This document shows positions 50,532 through 59,161 of a stretch of 64,000 nt of DNA, one piece after another. Position 1 is the stretch's first letter; each line of letters opens with the position of its first letter. Position numbers and translations under genes: made by a program. This DNA comes from Streptomyces sp. NRRL F-5123. GTDB lineage: Bacteria; Actinomycetota; Actinomycetes; Streptomycetales; Streptomycetaceae. The notes under the pieces were generated by a model. The model saw only the letters and a program-made list of their open reading frames with translations. It made no database searches and had not been told where the DNA came from. Where the stretch lies: NCBI RefSeq assembly GCF_000721495.1, contig NZ_JOHY01000033.1, positions 12,112 through 76,111 of the forward strand, in the 5' to 3' direction.

Positions 50532-51500
50532 TTACACAATCACACGCAGTGCACGGCGTACGCCTGTGAAGGTCGCACTCGTACGCAGCCCCAGGTGGTC
50601 ACCGTCCACCTGGAAGGGCAGTGGAGCCTGCGATTGCAAGGTGAAGTCGGTCAGATCGTGCAAGGTGACCGCGTGCTTGCCGCGCGGTCCGCGGTCCGGG
50701 GTGGACCGGAGCAACTGTGCCGCGTAGCGCGTTCCCGACAATGCGGACATCTTGCGAATGCCCAGCAGGTCAAGCGCGCTGTCGAAAGATGCGTCGGGAG
50801 ATGCGTAAATAGGCCGATTGCCCAGATACGTCCATGGTGCGGCATTGCAGATTATCGCCGTCGACAACCCGGCCAGCGGCTCCTCGTCCGGCCGCCGCAC
50901 CGTGATCGTCCCGCTCCTGCGGTTCGGGTCGGCGACGAACTGCCGGGCCACCTGCCGCAGATACAGCGCATGCGTCGAGCGCTTGCCCAGCTCCCGCTGC
51001 TGCTCCACCCGCCCCACCACGCCGGCGTCGAAGCCCAGGCCCGCGCAGAAGGTGAACCAGCGGTCCGGCACCCCTTCGTCCTCCGTCCCCGGCGTGCCGC
51101 TGACCAGCCCCAGGCCGACCGTGCGCGACGAGCCGGCGCGCAGCGCGTCCAGCAGGGCCCCGGTCGCCTCCACGGCGTCGTTGGGCAGCCCCAGCGCCCG
51201 GGCGAAGACGTTGGTGGAGCCGCCGGGCACCACGGCGAGCTGCGGCAGCGCGTCCGGGTCGGGCCCGCGGTGCAGCAGCCCGTTCACGACCTCGTTGACC
51301 GTGCCGTCACCGCCGAGCGCGACCACCAGTTCCGTCTGGCCGCCCTCCACCGCGCGGCGCGCGAGGTCGCGCGCGTGCCCGCGGTATTCGGTCGTGGCGA
51401 CCTCCAGCTTCAGATCGCTGGCCAATGCGGTGCTGATCACGTCGCGCACCCGAGCACTGGTGGTGGTCGCTGCCGGGTTGACGACGAGAAGTGCACGCAT
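50532..51500 (-). CDS. diacylglycerol/lipid kinase family protein (DagK/BmrU type)
   Basis: A 322-residue lipid kinase-fold protein from the ATG at 51500 (MRALLVVNPAATTTSARVRD). The catalytic glycine-rich motif GGDGTVNEVVNGLL is near 62-75 and PGGSTNVFARALGLP near 91-105. The second domain has FTFCAGLGFDAGVVGRVE and YASPDASFDSALDLLG. These mark the DAGK_cat superfamily: ATP-dependent phosphorylation of diacylglycerol or related lipid alcohols, possibly in phospholipid recycling. The exact lipid is not known. Confidence 0.88.
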   Translation of the reverse strand: MRALLVVNPAATTTSARVRDVISTALASDLKLEVATTEYRGHARDLARRAVEGGQTELVVALGGDGTVNEVVNGLLHRGPDPDALPQLAVVPGGSTNVFARALGLPNDAVEATGALLDALRAGSSRTVGLGLVSGTPGTEDEGVPDRWFTFCAGLGFDAGVVGRVEQQRELGKRSTHALYLRQVARQFVADPNRRSGTITVRRPDEEPLAGLSTAIICNAAPWTYLGNRPIYASPDASFDSALDLLGIRKMSALSGTRYAAQLLRSTPDRGPRGKHAVTLHDLTDFTLQSQAPLPFQVDGDHLGLRTSATFTGVRRALRVIV

Positions 51501-51548
51501 GGTCGATAGCGTACCTACGGTTTTTCGGCTCGGGCTACGCTGAGTGGT

Positions 51549-52061
51549 GTGAGCCAGACCCCCCAGGACCCCTCGCCCGAGCTCGATGCCGCCGCTGTGG
51601 CCGAGGACACGGAAGGCGCCGTCGCGCCCGCCGAGGAAGAGGCCGAAGAGGCCGCAGAACCCGTGGAGCCCGCAGCGGCCGCCCCCACGCCCGGCGGGCG
51701 CGCCCGGCTGCTCGGAGCCGCCGCCATCGCGGGCCTCGAAGGGCTCGTCATCGCGGTGTGGGGCGTCACCATGTTCTTCACCGGCAGCGACCACGCGGTC
51801 CTCGCCGGGCTCACCGTCCTGGTCTTCGCGGCGATCCCGCTCTCCGCGGCGTACGGGCTGCGCCGGTCCCGCCGCTGGAGCCGCGGGCCTGCGCTCATCA
51901 TGCAGCTGCTGGCCCTCCCGGTGGCGTGGACCATGCTCCACTCCTCCGGTGCCGTGGTGGCGGGCGGCGCCGTCCTCGGCCTCCTGGCCCTCGCGGGCCT
52001 CGTCCTCCTCGCCCACCCGGCGACCACCGACGCACTCGGCATCCGCCGGGTGAACGCGTAG
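51549..52061 (+). CDS. conserved membrane protein with acidic N-terminal tail
   Basis: A 170-residue protein from a GTG at 51549. Residues 1-50 are Glu/Ala/Pro-rich and disordered (EEEAEEAAEPVEPAAAAP). Four hydrophobic helices follow: ARLLGAAAIAGLEGLVIAVWG, AVLAGLTVLVFAAIPLSAAYG, ALIMQLLALPVAWTML and VVAGGAVLGLLALAGLVLLA. It is a conserved hypothetical of streptomycetes, from memory located beside sigH. No function is known. It is divergent from the DagK-type gene, 48 bases apart. Confidence 0.8.
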   Translation: MSQTPQDPSPELDAAAVAEDTEGAVAPAEEEAEEAAEPVEPAAAAPTPGGRARLLGAAAIAGLEGLVIAVWGVTMFFTGSDHAVLAGLTVLVFAAIPLSAAYGLRRSRRWSRGPALIMQLLALPVAWTMLHSSGAVVAGGAVLGLLALAGLVLLAHPATTDALGIRRVNA

Positions 52062-52074
52062 GAGCTCGCACTCG

Positions 52075-52262
52075 GCGCAGGGGCCCCGTCGGGGGCGCGG
52101 GGAACTGCGCTCCCCCAGAGCTTGGCCTGGGCGGTGCCCCCAGCCCCCGCCGGGGCGCGGGTCGTCACCGGCCCGAAGGGGCAGTTGCTGTCGTGCCCGG
52201 ACCACCGGCCGGTGGCGGGTTGCGCGCGCAGTTCCCCGCGCCCCCGATGGCTCGCGCCCTGC
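52075..52262. repeat. long composite intergenic repeat
   Basis: Starts GGGGGCGCGGGGAACTGCGC (52094), passes through CCCCCAGAGCTTGGCCTGGG, GCGCGGGTCGTCACCGGCC and CGAAGGGGCAGTTGCTG, the palindrome GACCACCGGCCGGTGG, and ends with GCGCGCAGTTCCCCGCGCCC, the inverted copy of its own start. The whole is thus bounded by a 15-20 bp inverted repeat. Parts recur, in either orientation, at 29.95-30.05, 45.2-45.4 and 18.7-18.9 kb. Confidence 0.7.
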
Positions 52263-52269
52263 GCAGCAG

Positions 52270-53367
52270 CTACTCGTCGATCAGGAGCTTGTCGCGCAGC
52301 TGCGCGAGGGTGCGCGCCAGGAGGCGGGAGACGTGCATCTGGGAGATGCCGACCTCCTGCGCGATCTGCGACTGCGTCATGTTCCCGAAGAAGCGCAGCA
52401 GCAGGATCGTCTTCTCCCGCGGCGGCAGCTGCTCCAGCAGGGGTTTGAGGGACTCGCGGTATTCGACGCCCTCCAGGGCCTCGTCCTCGGAGCCGAGGGT
52501 GTCGGCGACGGCCGGGGACTCGTCGTCGGTGTCGGGGACGTCGAGGGAGAGCGTGCTGTACGCGTTCGCGGACTCCAGGCCCTCCAGGACCTCTTCCTCG
52601 GAGATCTTGAGGTGCTCGGCGAGCTCGTGGACGGTGGGGGCGCGGCCGTGCCGCTGGGAGAGTTCGCCGGTCGCGGTGGTGAGGGCGAGGCGCAGTTCCT
52701 GGAGGCGGCGGGGGACGCGTACAGCCCAGCCCTTGTCGCGGAAGTGCCGCTTGATCTCGCCGACCACCGTGGGCGTCGCGTAGGTGGAGAACTCGACGCC
52801 GCGGTCGACGTCGAAGCGGTCCACCGACTTGATCAGGCCGATCGTGGCGACCTGGGTGAGGTCGTCGAGGGGCTCGCCGCGGTTGCGGAAGCGGCGGGCG
52901 AGGTGCTCGACCAGCGGCAGGTGCATGCGGACGAGCTGGTTGCGCAGCTCGGCCCGCTCGGGGGAGCCTTCCGGGAGCTTGTGCAGCTCGACGAAGAGGG
53001 CCCGCGCCCCTGACCGGTCCTGCGGGTCGTGCTCCCGGTCCCGGCCCTGACTCTGACTTTGGCCCCGGTCCTGGTCCTGGCCCTGATTTCGGCCCTGGTC
53101 CTGGCCCTGCTCCCGCTCCTGCGGGTCGTGCGCGTGCTCCTGGTCCATCGTCGTCGCCTGCTCCGCCGCGTCTTCATCCACGTCGTTGTCGTCTGCGTGA
53201 TCGACGGGGTGGGGCCTGGCGCCCTCGCCCGCCGTGCGCCGCCGCTGCCCGGCCGGGGCCGCGCGGTCCGGGGCCTGGGCGGGCAGCGCGGCTCGGCCGC
53301 GTGCCGCGGGCACGTCGCGCTCCGCGGGTGTGCCGGGGTTCTCGTCCCGGGACAGCTCAGCACTCAT
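52270..53367 (-). CDS. sigH: SigB/SigF-family stress sigma factor SigH
   Basis: A 365-residue group 3 sigma factor. The N-terminal ~118 residues are not part of the sigma fold; they include a Gln/Gly/Asp/Arg repeat (REQGQDQGRNQGQDQDRGQ near 85-103) encoded by CTGGTCCTGGCC-type DNA repeats. Region 2: HLPLVEHLARRFRNRGEPLDDLTQVATIGLIKSVDRFD; region 3: PTVHELAEHLKISEEEVLEGLE; region 4: LPPREKTILLLRFFGNMTQSQIAQEVGISQMHVSRLLARTL. In S. coelicolor SigH acts in osmotic stress and morphological development and is held by the anti-sigma factor encoded just upstream, as here. Confidence 0.92.
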   Translation of the reverse strand: MSAELSRDENPGTPAERDVPAARGRAALPAQAPDRAAPAGQRRRTAGEGARPHPVDHADDNDVDEDAAEQATTMDQEHAHDPQEREQGQDQGRNQGQDQDRGQSQSQGRDREHDPQDRSGARALFVELHKLPEGSPERAELRNQLVRMHLPLVEHLARRFRNRGEPLDDLTQVATIGLIKSVDRFDVDRGVEFSTYATPTVVGEIKRHFRDKGWAVRVPRRLQELRLALTTATGELSQRHGRAPTVHELAEHLKISEEEVLEGLESANAYSTLSLDVPDTDDESPAVADTLGSEDEALEGVEYRESLKPLLEQLPPREKTILLLRFFGNMTQSQIAQEVGISQMHVSRLLARTLAQLRDKLLIDE

Positions 53368-53490
53368 CGCGATATCCCCGTCTTCCCCGTCGATTCCTGC
53401 ACGGTTGTAGCGTCACCGGCCCGCAGCTGGACCGGGGACACGCTGACCTGGGCGGTGCGGGCGGCGGGGCCGCCGCCGCGCCCGCCGGTG

Positions 53491-53916
53491 TCACGACAGC
53501 CCTGGAACGGCGCCGCGCTTCTTGTGCAGACTGATGCTGACCGTCTTGTCCTCCGCGACGGTGGAGTCCACCTCGCCGGCCAGTGCGGAGAGCACCGTCC
53601 AGGCGAAGGTGTCGCGCTCCGGTGCCCGCCCGTCGGTCGTGGGGGCCGCGACGGTCACCCACAGCGAATCCCCGACGAGCCGGAAGACGCAGCTCAGCAC
53701 GCTGCCGGGGACGGCCTGCTGGAGCAGGATCGCGCACGCCTCGTCCACGGCGATGCGCAGGTCCTCGATCTCGTCGAGGGTGAAGTCCAGCCGTGCCGCC
53801 AGTCCGGCCGTGGCCGTCCGCAACACCGACAGATACGCCCCTGCCGCGGGCAGCCGGACCTCGACGAAGTCCTTCGACCCGGGGTCGCCTGCGCTCTGGG
53901 ACACCCTCACCTCCAC
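53491..53916 (-). CDS. RsbW-like anti-sigma factor (UshX/PrsH type)
   Basis: A 141-residue GHKL-ATPase anti-sigma factor that should bind SigH. It opens VEVRVSQSAGDPGSKDFVEVRLPAAGAYLSVLRT from a GTG at 53916. The ATP-binding N box is LRIAVDEACAILLQQA near 52-67, as in RsbW/SpoIIAB. A basic C-terminus (LHKKRGAVPGLS) follows. It precedes sigH by 123 bases on the same strand; no anti-anti-sigma gene is adjacent. Confidence 0.88.
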   Translation of the reverse strand: MEVRVSQSAGDPGSKDFVEVRLPAAGAYLSVLRTATAGLAARLDFTLDEIEDLRIAVDEACAILLQQAVPGSVLSCVFRLVGDSLWVTVAAPTTDGRAPERDTFAWTVLSALAGEVDSTVAEDKTVSISLHKKRGAVPGLS

Positions 53917-54104
53917 GGTGGCACACAGTGATTGCTCTGGTTCGCAGCGACGCTATCGCGATCCGCGCCCCGCTGTCGCCCGGACGGAGGACGGTCGCCG
54001 CCATGGGTGAACCGGTCCGCGGGTGGTGCGGGGTGCGGGCGCGATACCGCGCTGTCACCCATGGTAAGCGCAAGGGTACGGACGGTCCGTCAGGGGTAGG
54101 GGTC

Positions 54105-54620
54105 TCAATTCGCATACGGGTTCGCCGGGTTCGCCGGGCTCGCCGCCTGCGCGGCCAGCGCCGCGAGGGCCGGTCCGGTCAGCCGCTGCACGGTCCACTC
54201 GTCCTGCGGGCGGGCGCCGACCGCGCGGTAGACGGCGAGCGCCTTCTCGTTCCAGTCGAGCACCGCCCACTCGAAGCGCGACCAGCCGCGTTCCACGCAG
54301 ATCGCGGCGAGCGCGGCCAGCAGCGCCTTGCCGTGCCCGGCGCCGCGTGCCTGCGGCCGTACGAACAGGTCCTCCAGGTAGAGCCCGGGCGTGCCGGTCC
54401 AGGTGGAGTAGGTGCGGAACCACAGGGCGAAACCGACCGGTTCGCCGCTCGTGCCGTCCGCCGCGACGAGCGCGTGGGCGAGCGGATCGGGCCCGAAGAG
54501 GGCTTCCCGCAGCTGCTCCTCGGTGGCCCGGGCCTCGCTCAACGCCTTCTCGTAGTCGGCGAGTTCGCGGATCAGGGCATGCAGGACGGGCACATCGGCG
54601 GGCGTCGCGGCGCGGATCAT
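54105..54620 (-). CDS. GNAT family N-acetyltransferase
   Basis: A 171-residue acetyltransferase. The acetyl-CoA motif A is YLEDLFVRPQARGAGHGKALLAALA near 80-104 with RxxGxG, and motif B WAVLDWNEKALAVYRAVGARPQDEW near 118-142. MIRAATPADVPVLHALIRELADYEKALSE is the usual N-terminus of the spermidine/spermine-type (SSAT-like) GNATs, so a polyamine or thialysine-like amine is a possible substrate. The last 20 residues are Ala/Asn/Pro repeats from a CCGGCGAACCCGG-like DNA repeat. Confidence 0.88.
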   Translation of the reverse strand: MIRAATPADVPVLHALIRELADYEKALSEARATEEQLREALFGPDPLAHALVAADGTSGEPVGFALWFRTYSTWTGTPGLYLEDLFVRPQARGAGHGKALLAALAAICVERGWSRFEWAVLDWNEKALAVYRAVGARPQDEWTVQRLTGPALAALAAQAASPANPANPYAN

Positions 54621-54675
54621 GCCCCAAGATTACGGTCGCCTCATGTGACAGGCGTAAGAGGCGCACGGGAGCACG

Positions 54676-55605
54676 TCACCCCGTGATCACCGCGGCGACG
54701 CGGGTTCCCGGCGGGAAGGCGCCCTCGTCCGCGAGGGCCGCAACGCCGTAGAGCATCTTCGCGACGTAGACGGGCTCGGGGGACAAGCCGTGCCGGTCGG
54801 CGAAGCCGGCGGCGAACGCCGCCAGTTCGGGGGTGCTGCGGGCGAAGCCCCCGTGGTGGAAGCGCGGCTCCACGCGCCAGCGGCCGCGGCGGGCGCCGTA
54901 CGCGGCCTGCTGGAGGCGCAGCACCTCCTGGCCGAGGAAGTCGCCCCGCAGGGCCGCGAAGCCGATCGCCTCCGCGCCCCCGCCGTCCGCCCCGTCCGCC
55001 CCGTCCGCCCCGGCGAGCCCGGCGGCCAGCCCCGCGAGCGTGCCGCCCGTCCCGCACGCGACGGCCACCACGTCGGCGGCGCCGCGCAGCTCCCGGCCCA
55101 GCTCGGCGCAGCCCCGCACCGCGGCGGCGTTGGAACCGCCCTCCGGGAGGACGTAGGCGCGGCCGTGGCGGGCCAGCAGCGCGGCGAGCACCTCCGGGGT
55201 GTCCTTGCGGCGGTAGGCGGCGCGGTCGGTGAAGTCCAGCTCCATGCCGTCGGCGGCGGCCCGCGCGAGCGACGGGTTGAGGGGGCGGCCGGCCAGCTCC
55301 TCGCCGCGGACCACGCCGACCGTGCGCAGCCCCAGCAGCCGCCCGGCGACGGCGACCGCGCGCAGGTGGTTGGAATAGGCGCCGCCGAAGGTGAGCAGCG
55401 TGTCGTGGCCCTGCTCCAGGGCGGCGGCGAGGTTGGGCCGCAGCTTGCGGAACTTGTTGCCGGGCAGCGCCGGGTGCACCAGGTCGTCGCGCTTGAGCAG
55501 CAGTCGCACCCCGTGCCGGGACAGCCGCTCGTCCGCGACCTCGGTCAGCGGCGAGGGCGGCCGCGGGTCCAGCGGCGAGGGCGGGGGAGAGGCGGGGGCG
55601 TCCAC
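54676..55605 (-). CDS. PLP-dependent D-cysteine desulfhydrase/ACC deaminase family enzyme
   Basis: A 309-residue fold-type II PLP enzyme from a GTG at 55605. The PLP lysine is in LPGNKFRKLRPNL near 48-60. FGGAYSNHLRAVAVAG near 73-88 and the phosphate-binding ACGTGGTLAGLAAGL near 187-201 complete the fold. Family members act as D-cysteine desulfhydrase or 1-aminocyclopropane-1-carboxylate deaminase; the sequence does not settle which. A GADGADGADGG stretch near 205 is a small expansion. Confidence 0.85.
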   Translation of the reverse strand: MDAPASPPPSPLDPRPPSPLTEVADERLSRHGVRLLLKRDDLVHPALPGNKFRKLRPNLAAALEQGHDTLLTFGGAYSNHLRAVAVAGRLLGLRTVGVVRGEELAGRPLNPSLARAAADGMELDFTDRAAYRRKDTPEVLAALLARHGRAYVLPEGGSNAAAVRGCAELGRELRGAADVVAVACGTGGTLAGLAAGLAGADGADGADGGGAEAIGFAALRGDFLGQEVLRLQQAAYGARRGRWRVEPRFHHGGFARSTPELAAFAAGFADRHGLSPEPVYVAKMLYGVAALADEGAFPPGTRVAAVITG

Positions 55606-55755
55606 CCGGACATTGTCCCCCGCGTGTCACCCGGACGTGTGACACGCGTAGCGCGGACCGGGCCGTCCGGCGGCGGCCGCCGGCCGCTGTCCAGGGGGCG
55701 GGATTTCGCCCCCGCGGTTCCCAGAAGCACGTTTGGTGGGTGCATCCTTGGTCGG

Positions 55756-56673
55756 GTGTACCACATAGTCCAGGAACCACCGACCGACCGGTCCCTCGAC
55801 GCCACTGCGCCCAGTGACTCGGCCGACGCTCTCACCGCGATGGTGCGGGGGCTGATGCCCTCGCTCACCCCCGCCGCAGCCCGGATCGCCACCCTGATCG
55901 TGGAGGATCCGGCGCAGGTGGCCCGCAGTACCATCTCCGAACTCAGCGCGCTGGCCGGCACCAGCGAGTCCTCGATCGTCAGAACCGCCCGCGCCCTCGG
56001 CTTCGCCGGCTACCCGGAGCTGCGCCTCGCGCTCGCGGTGTCCGCGGCCAAGCAGGAGCCGCGCTCGACGCTCAGCTCGGGCATCAGCCCGGACGACTCG
56101 GCGGCCACCGTCATCGGCAAGATCGTCCACACCGAGACCCAGGCCGTCCGCGAGACGGCGACCCAGCTCGACCCCGAGGCGCTGGACGGCGCCGTGCGCG
56201 CCGTGTGCGGCGGCGGGCAGCTGCACATCGCGGGCGTCGGCGCCTCCGGGCTCGTCGCCCAGGACCTCCAGCAGAAGCTCGCCCGCATCGGGCGGGCCTG
56301 CCACGCCCACACCGACTCCCAGTCGGCGCTGACCAGCGCGGTGCTGCTGGGCGTCGGCGACGTCTTCCTCGCGGTGTCGCACTCGGGGGAGAGCCGCGAC
56401 ATCCTGGAGCCGCTGCGGCGGGCCGCCGCCGAGGGCGCGACCACCGTGGTCATCACCAACCACCCGCTGTCGACGGCCGCCAGGACCGCCGACCACGTCC
56501 TGGTCTCGGCGGGCCGTGAGACGACCTTCCGGCCGGGCGCGATGGCCTCGCGCATCAGCCAGCTGGTCGTCGTCGACTGCCTGTTCGTGTGCGTGGCGCA
56601 GCGCACGTACGAGAAGTCCTCCCGCGCCCTGCACCTGACGCACGAGGCCCTGGAGTCCGACCGCCCGGCCTGA
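55756..56673 (+). CDS. MurR/RpiR family transcriptional regulator
   Basis: A 305-residue regulator from a GTG at 55756 (VYHIVQEPPTD). The N-terminal HTH_6 domain is at about 35-110 (VRGLMPSLTPAAARIATLIVEDPAQVARSTISELSALAGTSESSIVRTARALGFAGYPELRLAL). A SIS sugar-phosphate domain is at about 145-275, with LHIAGVGASGLVAQDLQQKLARIG and AVSHSGESRDILEPLRRAAAEGATTVVIT. Such proteins usually sense sugar phosphates such as MurNAc-6-P. The convergent neighbour encodes a peptidoglycan amidase, consistent with a cell-wall recycling theme, but this is inference. Confidence 0.88.
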   Translation: MYHIVQEPPTDRSLDATAPSDSADALTAMVRGLMPSLTPAAARIATLIVEDPAQVARSTISELSALAGTSESSIVRTARALGFAGYPELRLALAVSAAKQEPRSTLSSGISPDDSAATVIGKIVHTETQAVRETATQLDPEALDGAVRAVCGGGQLHIAGVGASGLVAQDLQQKLARIGRACHAHTDSQSALTSAVLLGVGDVFLAVSHSGESRDILEPLRRAAAEGATTVVITNHPLSTAARTADHVLVSAGRETTFRPGAMASRISQLVVVDCLFVCVAQRTYEKSSRALHLTHEALESDRPA

Positions 56674-56697
56674 GCCCGGGCGCCCGGACGGCGTTCA

Positions 56698-56740
56698 CCC
56701 GCGGTCCCCCGCGCCCCCCATCGGCGCGGGGAACCGCGGG
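56698..56740. terminator. bidirectional hairpin terminator
   Basis: CCCGCGGTCCCCCGCGCC and GGCGCGGGGAACCGCGGG face each other around CCCCAT, with one mismatch, between convergent genes. It is also a relative of the GCGCGGGGAACTGCGC repeat. Confidence 0.75.
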
Positions 56741-56743
56741 GCG

Positions 56744-58774
56744 TCAGCCGGCGGGGACGAGGTCCACGTCGGCGGCGTTCACGAAGGCGACCCGGTGGTT
56801 GTAGACGATCTCGTACACCTTGGTCTGCCCGAGGAAGTCGTGCTGGTCGTACGGCGCCGACCCGTCGTAGTAGATGGCGAAGTAGGAGTCGGTGCGCACC
56901 GCCGGGCCCGCGGCGACGTAGGACTGCCCCGCCGGGATCGTGTACTTGGCGCGGGCCAGCTGACGGCGCGGGGCGGTGCCGCCCTCGAAGGCGACGAAGT
57001 CCGCGGGGTAGGCGGACGCCTCGGGGTAGGCCGTGGTGTAGACCGGCACCGAGGCCAGTCCCGGCTTGGGCACGATGCGCGCGGCCTTGACCGGCACGGT
57101 CACCGGGTGCGCGGCGGAGTCCTGGAGCCACGCCTTCGTGCCGCCCCACCAGATCGCCGTCCAGCCGGGCACGCGGTCCGCGACGACGTACTGCTCGCCC
57201 GCGGGCGCCTTGTCGCCCCAGTCGTTCATGGCCGTCGTCCCGGCGGAGCCGTCCGGGTGCAGGTACGGGTCGGCGACGAGCGGCGCGGTGGTGCTGGGCG
57301 CGGTGTGCAGCGGCACGAACGACGCGGCCTGGTCGGGTGCGGCCACCGGGCAGTCGAAGCTGCGGTAGGGGCCGGGGAACTGCTTGTAGCCCTGCACGTC
57401 GTCGCAGTAGGTCGTGGACTGGAGGTTGTGCGCGTAGCCGGGCTTGATCGCGACGGTGTCGCTGCCGGCCGGGGCGGTCGCCCGGATGGGCGCACCCAGC
57501 AGGTCGAAGAAGTGCTCCCAGTCCCAGCCGGGGCCCGGGTCCCAGTGCTGGGTGGCGACGCCCGACTCGGTGCCGCCGGGGATGTTGTCGTGGCCGAGGA
57601 TGTGCGCGCGGTCCAGCGGGATGTCGTACTTCGCGGCGAGGTAGCGCACCAGCGAGGCGGTCGAGCGGTAGAGGTCCTCGCTGAACCAGGCGGCGCCGTG
57701 GGTCGCCCACGCCTCCTGCTCGATGGCGATGGAGTGCTGGTAGAAGGATCGGTTGGCGCTGTCCCAGGCGATGTCCTTGGTGGGGATCATCTGGGTGACG
57801 TGGCCGTCGCCGGACCGTACGACGTAGTGCGCGCCGGCCGCGTAGGTCGGGTCGCGGAAGAGGTCGAGGGTGCCGTCGTAGGTCTCGTCGGTGCTGTGCA
57901 GGGTGATGTAGCGGATGTCGAGGTCGCCGTTCGGGCGGTCGGCGAGGTCGTGGCTGCCGTAGTCGGCGAGGTCGGACGGGTCGAGCAGGGTGTACGCGCC
58001 GGGGACGACGTCGCAGTGCAGCGACGCCGGGCATTCGGCGGGGGTGCTGCTCCTCGGCGGCGTCACCTCCTTCAGGCCGAGCTTGCGGACGTCGCTCCGG
58101 TTCGGGTGCAGGTGGCCGACGGGGGCGAGGGTGACCAGCTGGCCGTCGGCGGTGGTGCGGGAGGCGCCGGAGGCCATCGTGGACCACACGCCGTCGGCGA
58201 AGGCCTGGGCGACGGTGTCCTCGGTGGACTGGCCGGCGCGGGCCGCGGCGGCGTACCAGCCGTCGGTGGTGCGCGGCAGCCGCCCGTGGCCGTAGCCGCG
58301 GGCGTAGGAGGCCAGCAGCGCGGCGCCGCCGCGGATGTTCTGCGCCTCGTCGCCGGTGACGGCCGCGATGTCCACGCCCAGCAGCGCGGCGGCGGCGCCC
58401 GCGGTGTGCTCGGCGGGGGCGGTGAGCAGGTCGGCGTAGCGCGGGGACAGGGTGCTCAGGCCGTCGCCGTCGAGGGTGGCGGCGGTGAGGTTCGTGAGGT
58501 TCATCGGTCCGTAGCCCGCCTCGGCGTTCGGCTGACCGGAGTGCGCCTCCCAGCGCGTCTCGTAGTACGACACCGCCTCCAGGACCGGCAGCGGGACGCC
58601 GAACTCCCGGGCCGCCGCGGTGAACTCCGCCTGCCGGCCCGTCTGCGGGTCCGCCGCCCCGGCCGTGGCCACGCCGCCGGCGGCGGCGCTCGTGAGGCCG
58701 CCGAGCAGCGCCAGCGCTGCGGCCAGCGTCAGGGCGCGGGTGTGGCGGGCGGTGCGGTGCGGGTGGCGCGGCAT
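56744..58774 (-). CDS. secreted N-acetylmuramoyl-L-alanine amidase
   Basis: A 676-residue exported cell-wall hydrolase. The signal peptide is about 1-41 (RHTRALTLAAALALLGGLTSAAAGG, cleavage near ATAGAA-D). An N-terminal domain (about 45-215, FGVPLPVLEAVSYYETRWEAH) resembles lytic-transglycosylase or peptidase-type modules. The zinc amidase_2 domain is about 265-425: ITLHSTDETYDGTLD, SIAIEQEAW, LDRAHILGHDNIPGG and HWDPGPGWDWEHF carry the His/Glu/Asp residues. Two SH3-like wall-binding stretches follow. It cleaves the bond between MurNAc and L-Ala. The upstream gap holds a CRP-type palindrome about 395 bases away. Confidence 0.88.
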   Translation of the reverse strand: MPRHPHRTARHTRALTLAAALALLGGLTSAAAGGVATAGAADPQTGRQAEFTAAAREFGVPLPVLEAVSYYETRWEAHSGQPNAEAGYGPMNLTNLTAATLDGDGLSTLSPRYADLLTAPAEHTAGAAAALLGVDIAAVTGDEAQNIRGGAALLASYARGYGHGRLPRTTDGWYAAAARAGQSTEDTVAQAFADGVWSTMASGASRTTADGQLVTLAPVGHLHPNRSDVRKLGLKEVTPPRSSTPAECPASLHCDVVPGAYTLLDPSDLADYGSHDLADRPNGDLDIRYITLHSTDETYDGTLDLFRDPTYAAGAHYVVRSGDGHVTQMIPTKDIAWDSANRSFYQHSIAIEQEAWATHGAAWFSEDLYRSTASLVRYLAAKYDIPLDRAHILGHDNIPGGTESGVATQHWDPGPGWDWEHFFDLLGAPIRATAPAGSDTVAIKPGYAHNLQSTTYCDDVQGYKQFPGPYRSFDCPVAAPDQAASFVPLHTAPSTTAPLVADPYLHPDGSAGTTAMNDWGDKAPAGEQYVVADRVPGWTAIWWGGTKAWLQDSAAHPVTVPVKAARIVPKPGLASVPVYTTAYPEASAYPADFVAFEGGTAPRRQLARAKYTIPAGQSYVAAGPAVRTDSYFAIYYDGSAPYDQHDFLGQTKVYEIVYNHRVAFVNAADVDLVPAG

Positions 58775-59161
58775 TCAGGCTCCCTCGCGGTGCGGGCGTG
58801 GCGTGAGCGGTGGAGAGGTACGTGCAGTGCGCAGCCTGACGAGCCGGAGTGGAAACGAGCAACACCCGGGGCGTAAATCCTGAAAGTTTTTGCCGGGTCC
58901 TGGCGGGAGCCGGTGGGGATGGGTGTGCGCCGGTGGGCGTGAGGGGCCTGCGGGCCCGGCGCCGGGGCCCGGCGCCGAGCGGGGAGGCGGGACGCCGGCG
59001 GCCCGGCGGTGGCGGCCGGCCCGCCCCGTACGGAGGGCGGGCCGGCCACGTACGGCACCCCCGCCCGCCGGTACGGGGAGCCGGCGCGCGGGGGTGCTCG
59101 GGTGTCCGGTGTCACTCCGGACAACCCTGAAGACTGCGCCGTCCCGGATTTTGTGACACCT
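58775..59161. other. long leader or promoter region of the amidase gene
   Basis: No gene is supported. Near 58880 the AT-rich CCTGAAAGTTTTTGCC is out of character and may mark the promoter. 58940-59060 is dense GC palindromes (GGCCCGGCGCCGGGGCCCGGCGCC type). Confidence 0.4.

Noticed and set aside
56795..58876. A 693-codon plus-strand frame opposite the amidase gene
   Set aside because: Val/Arg/Gly-rich shadow; the amidase has a signal peptide and intact zinc motifs.
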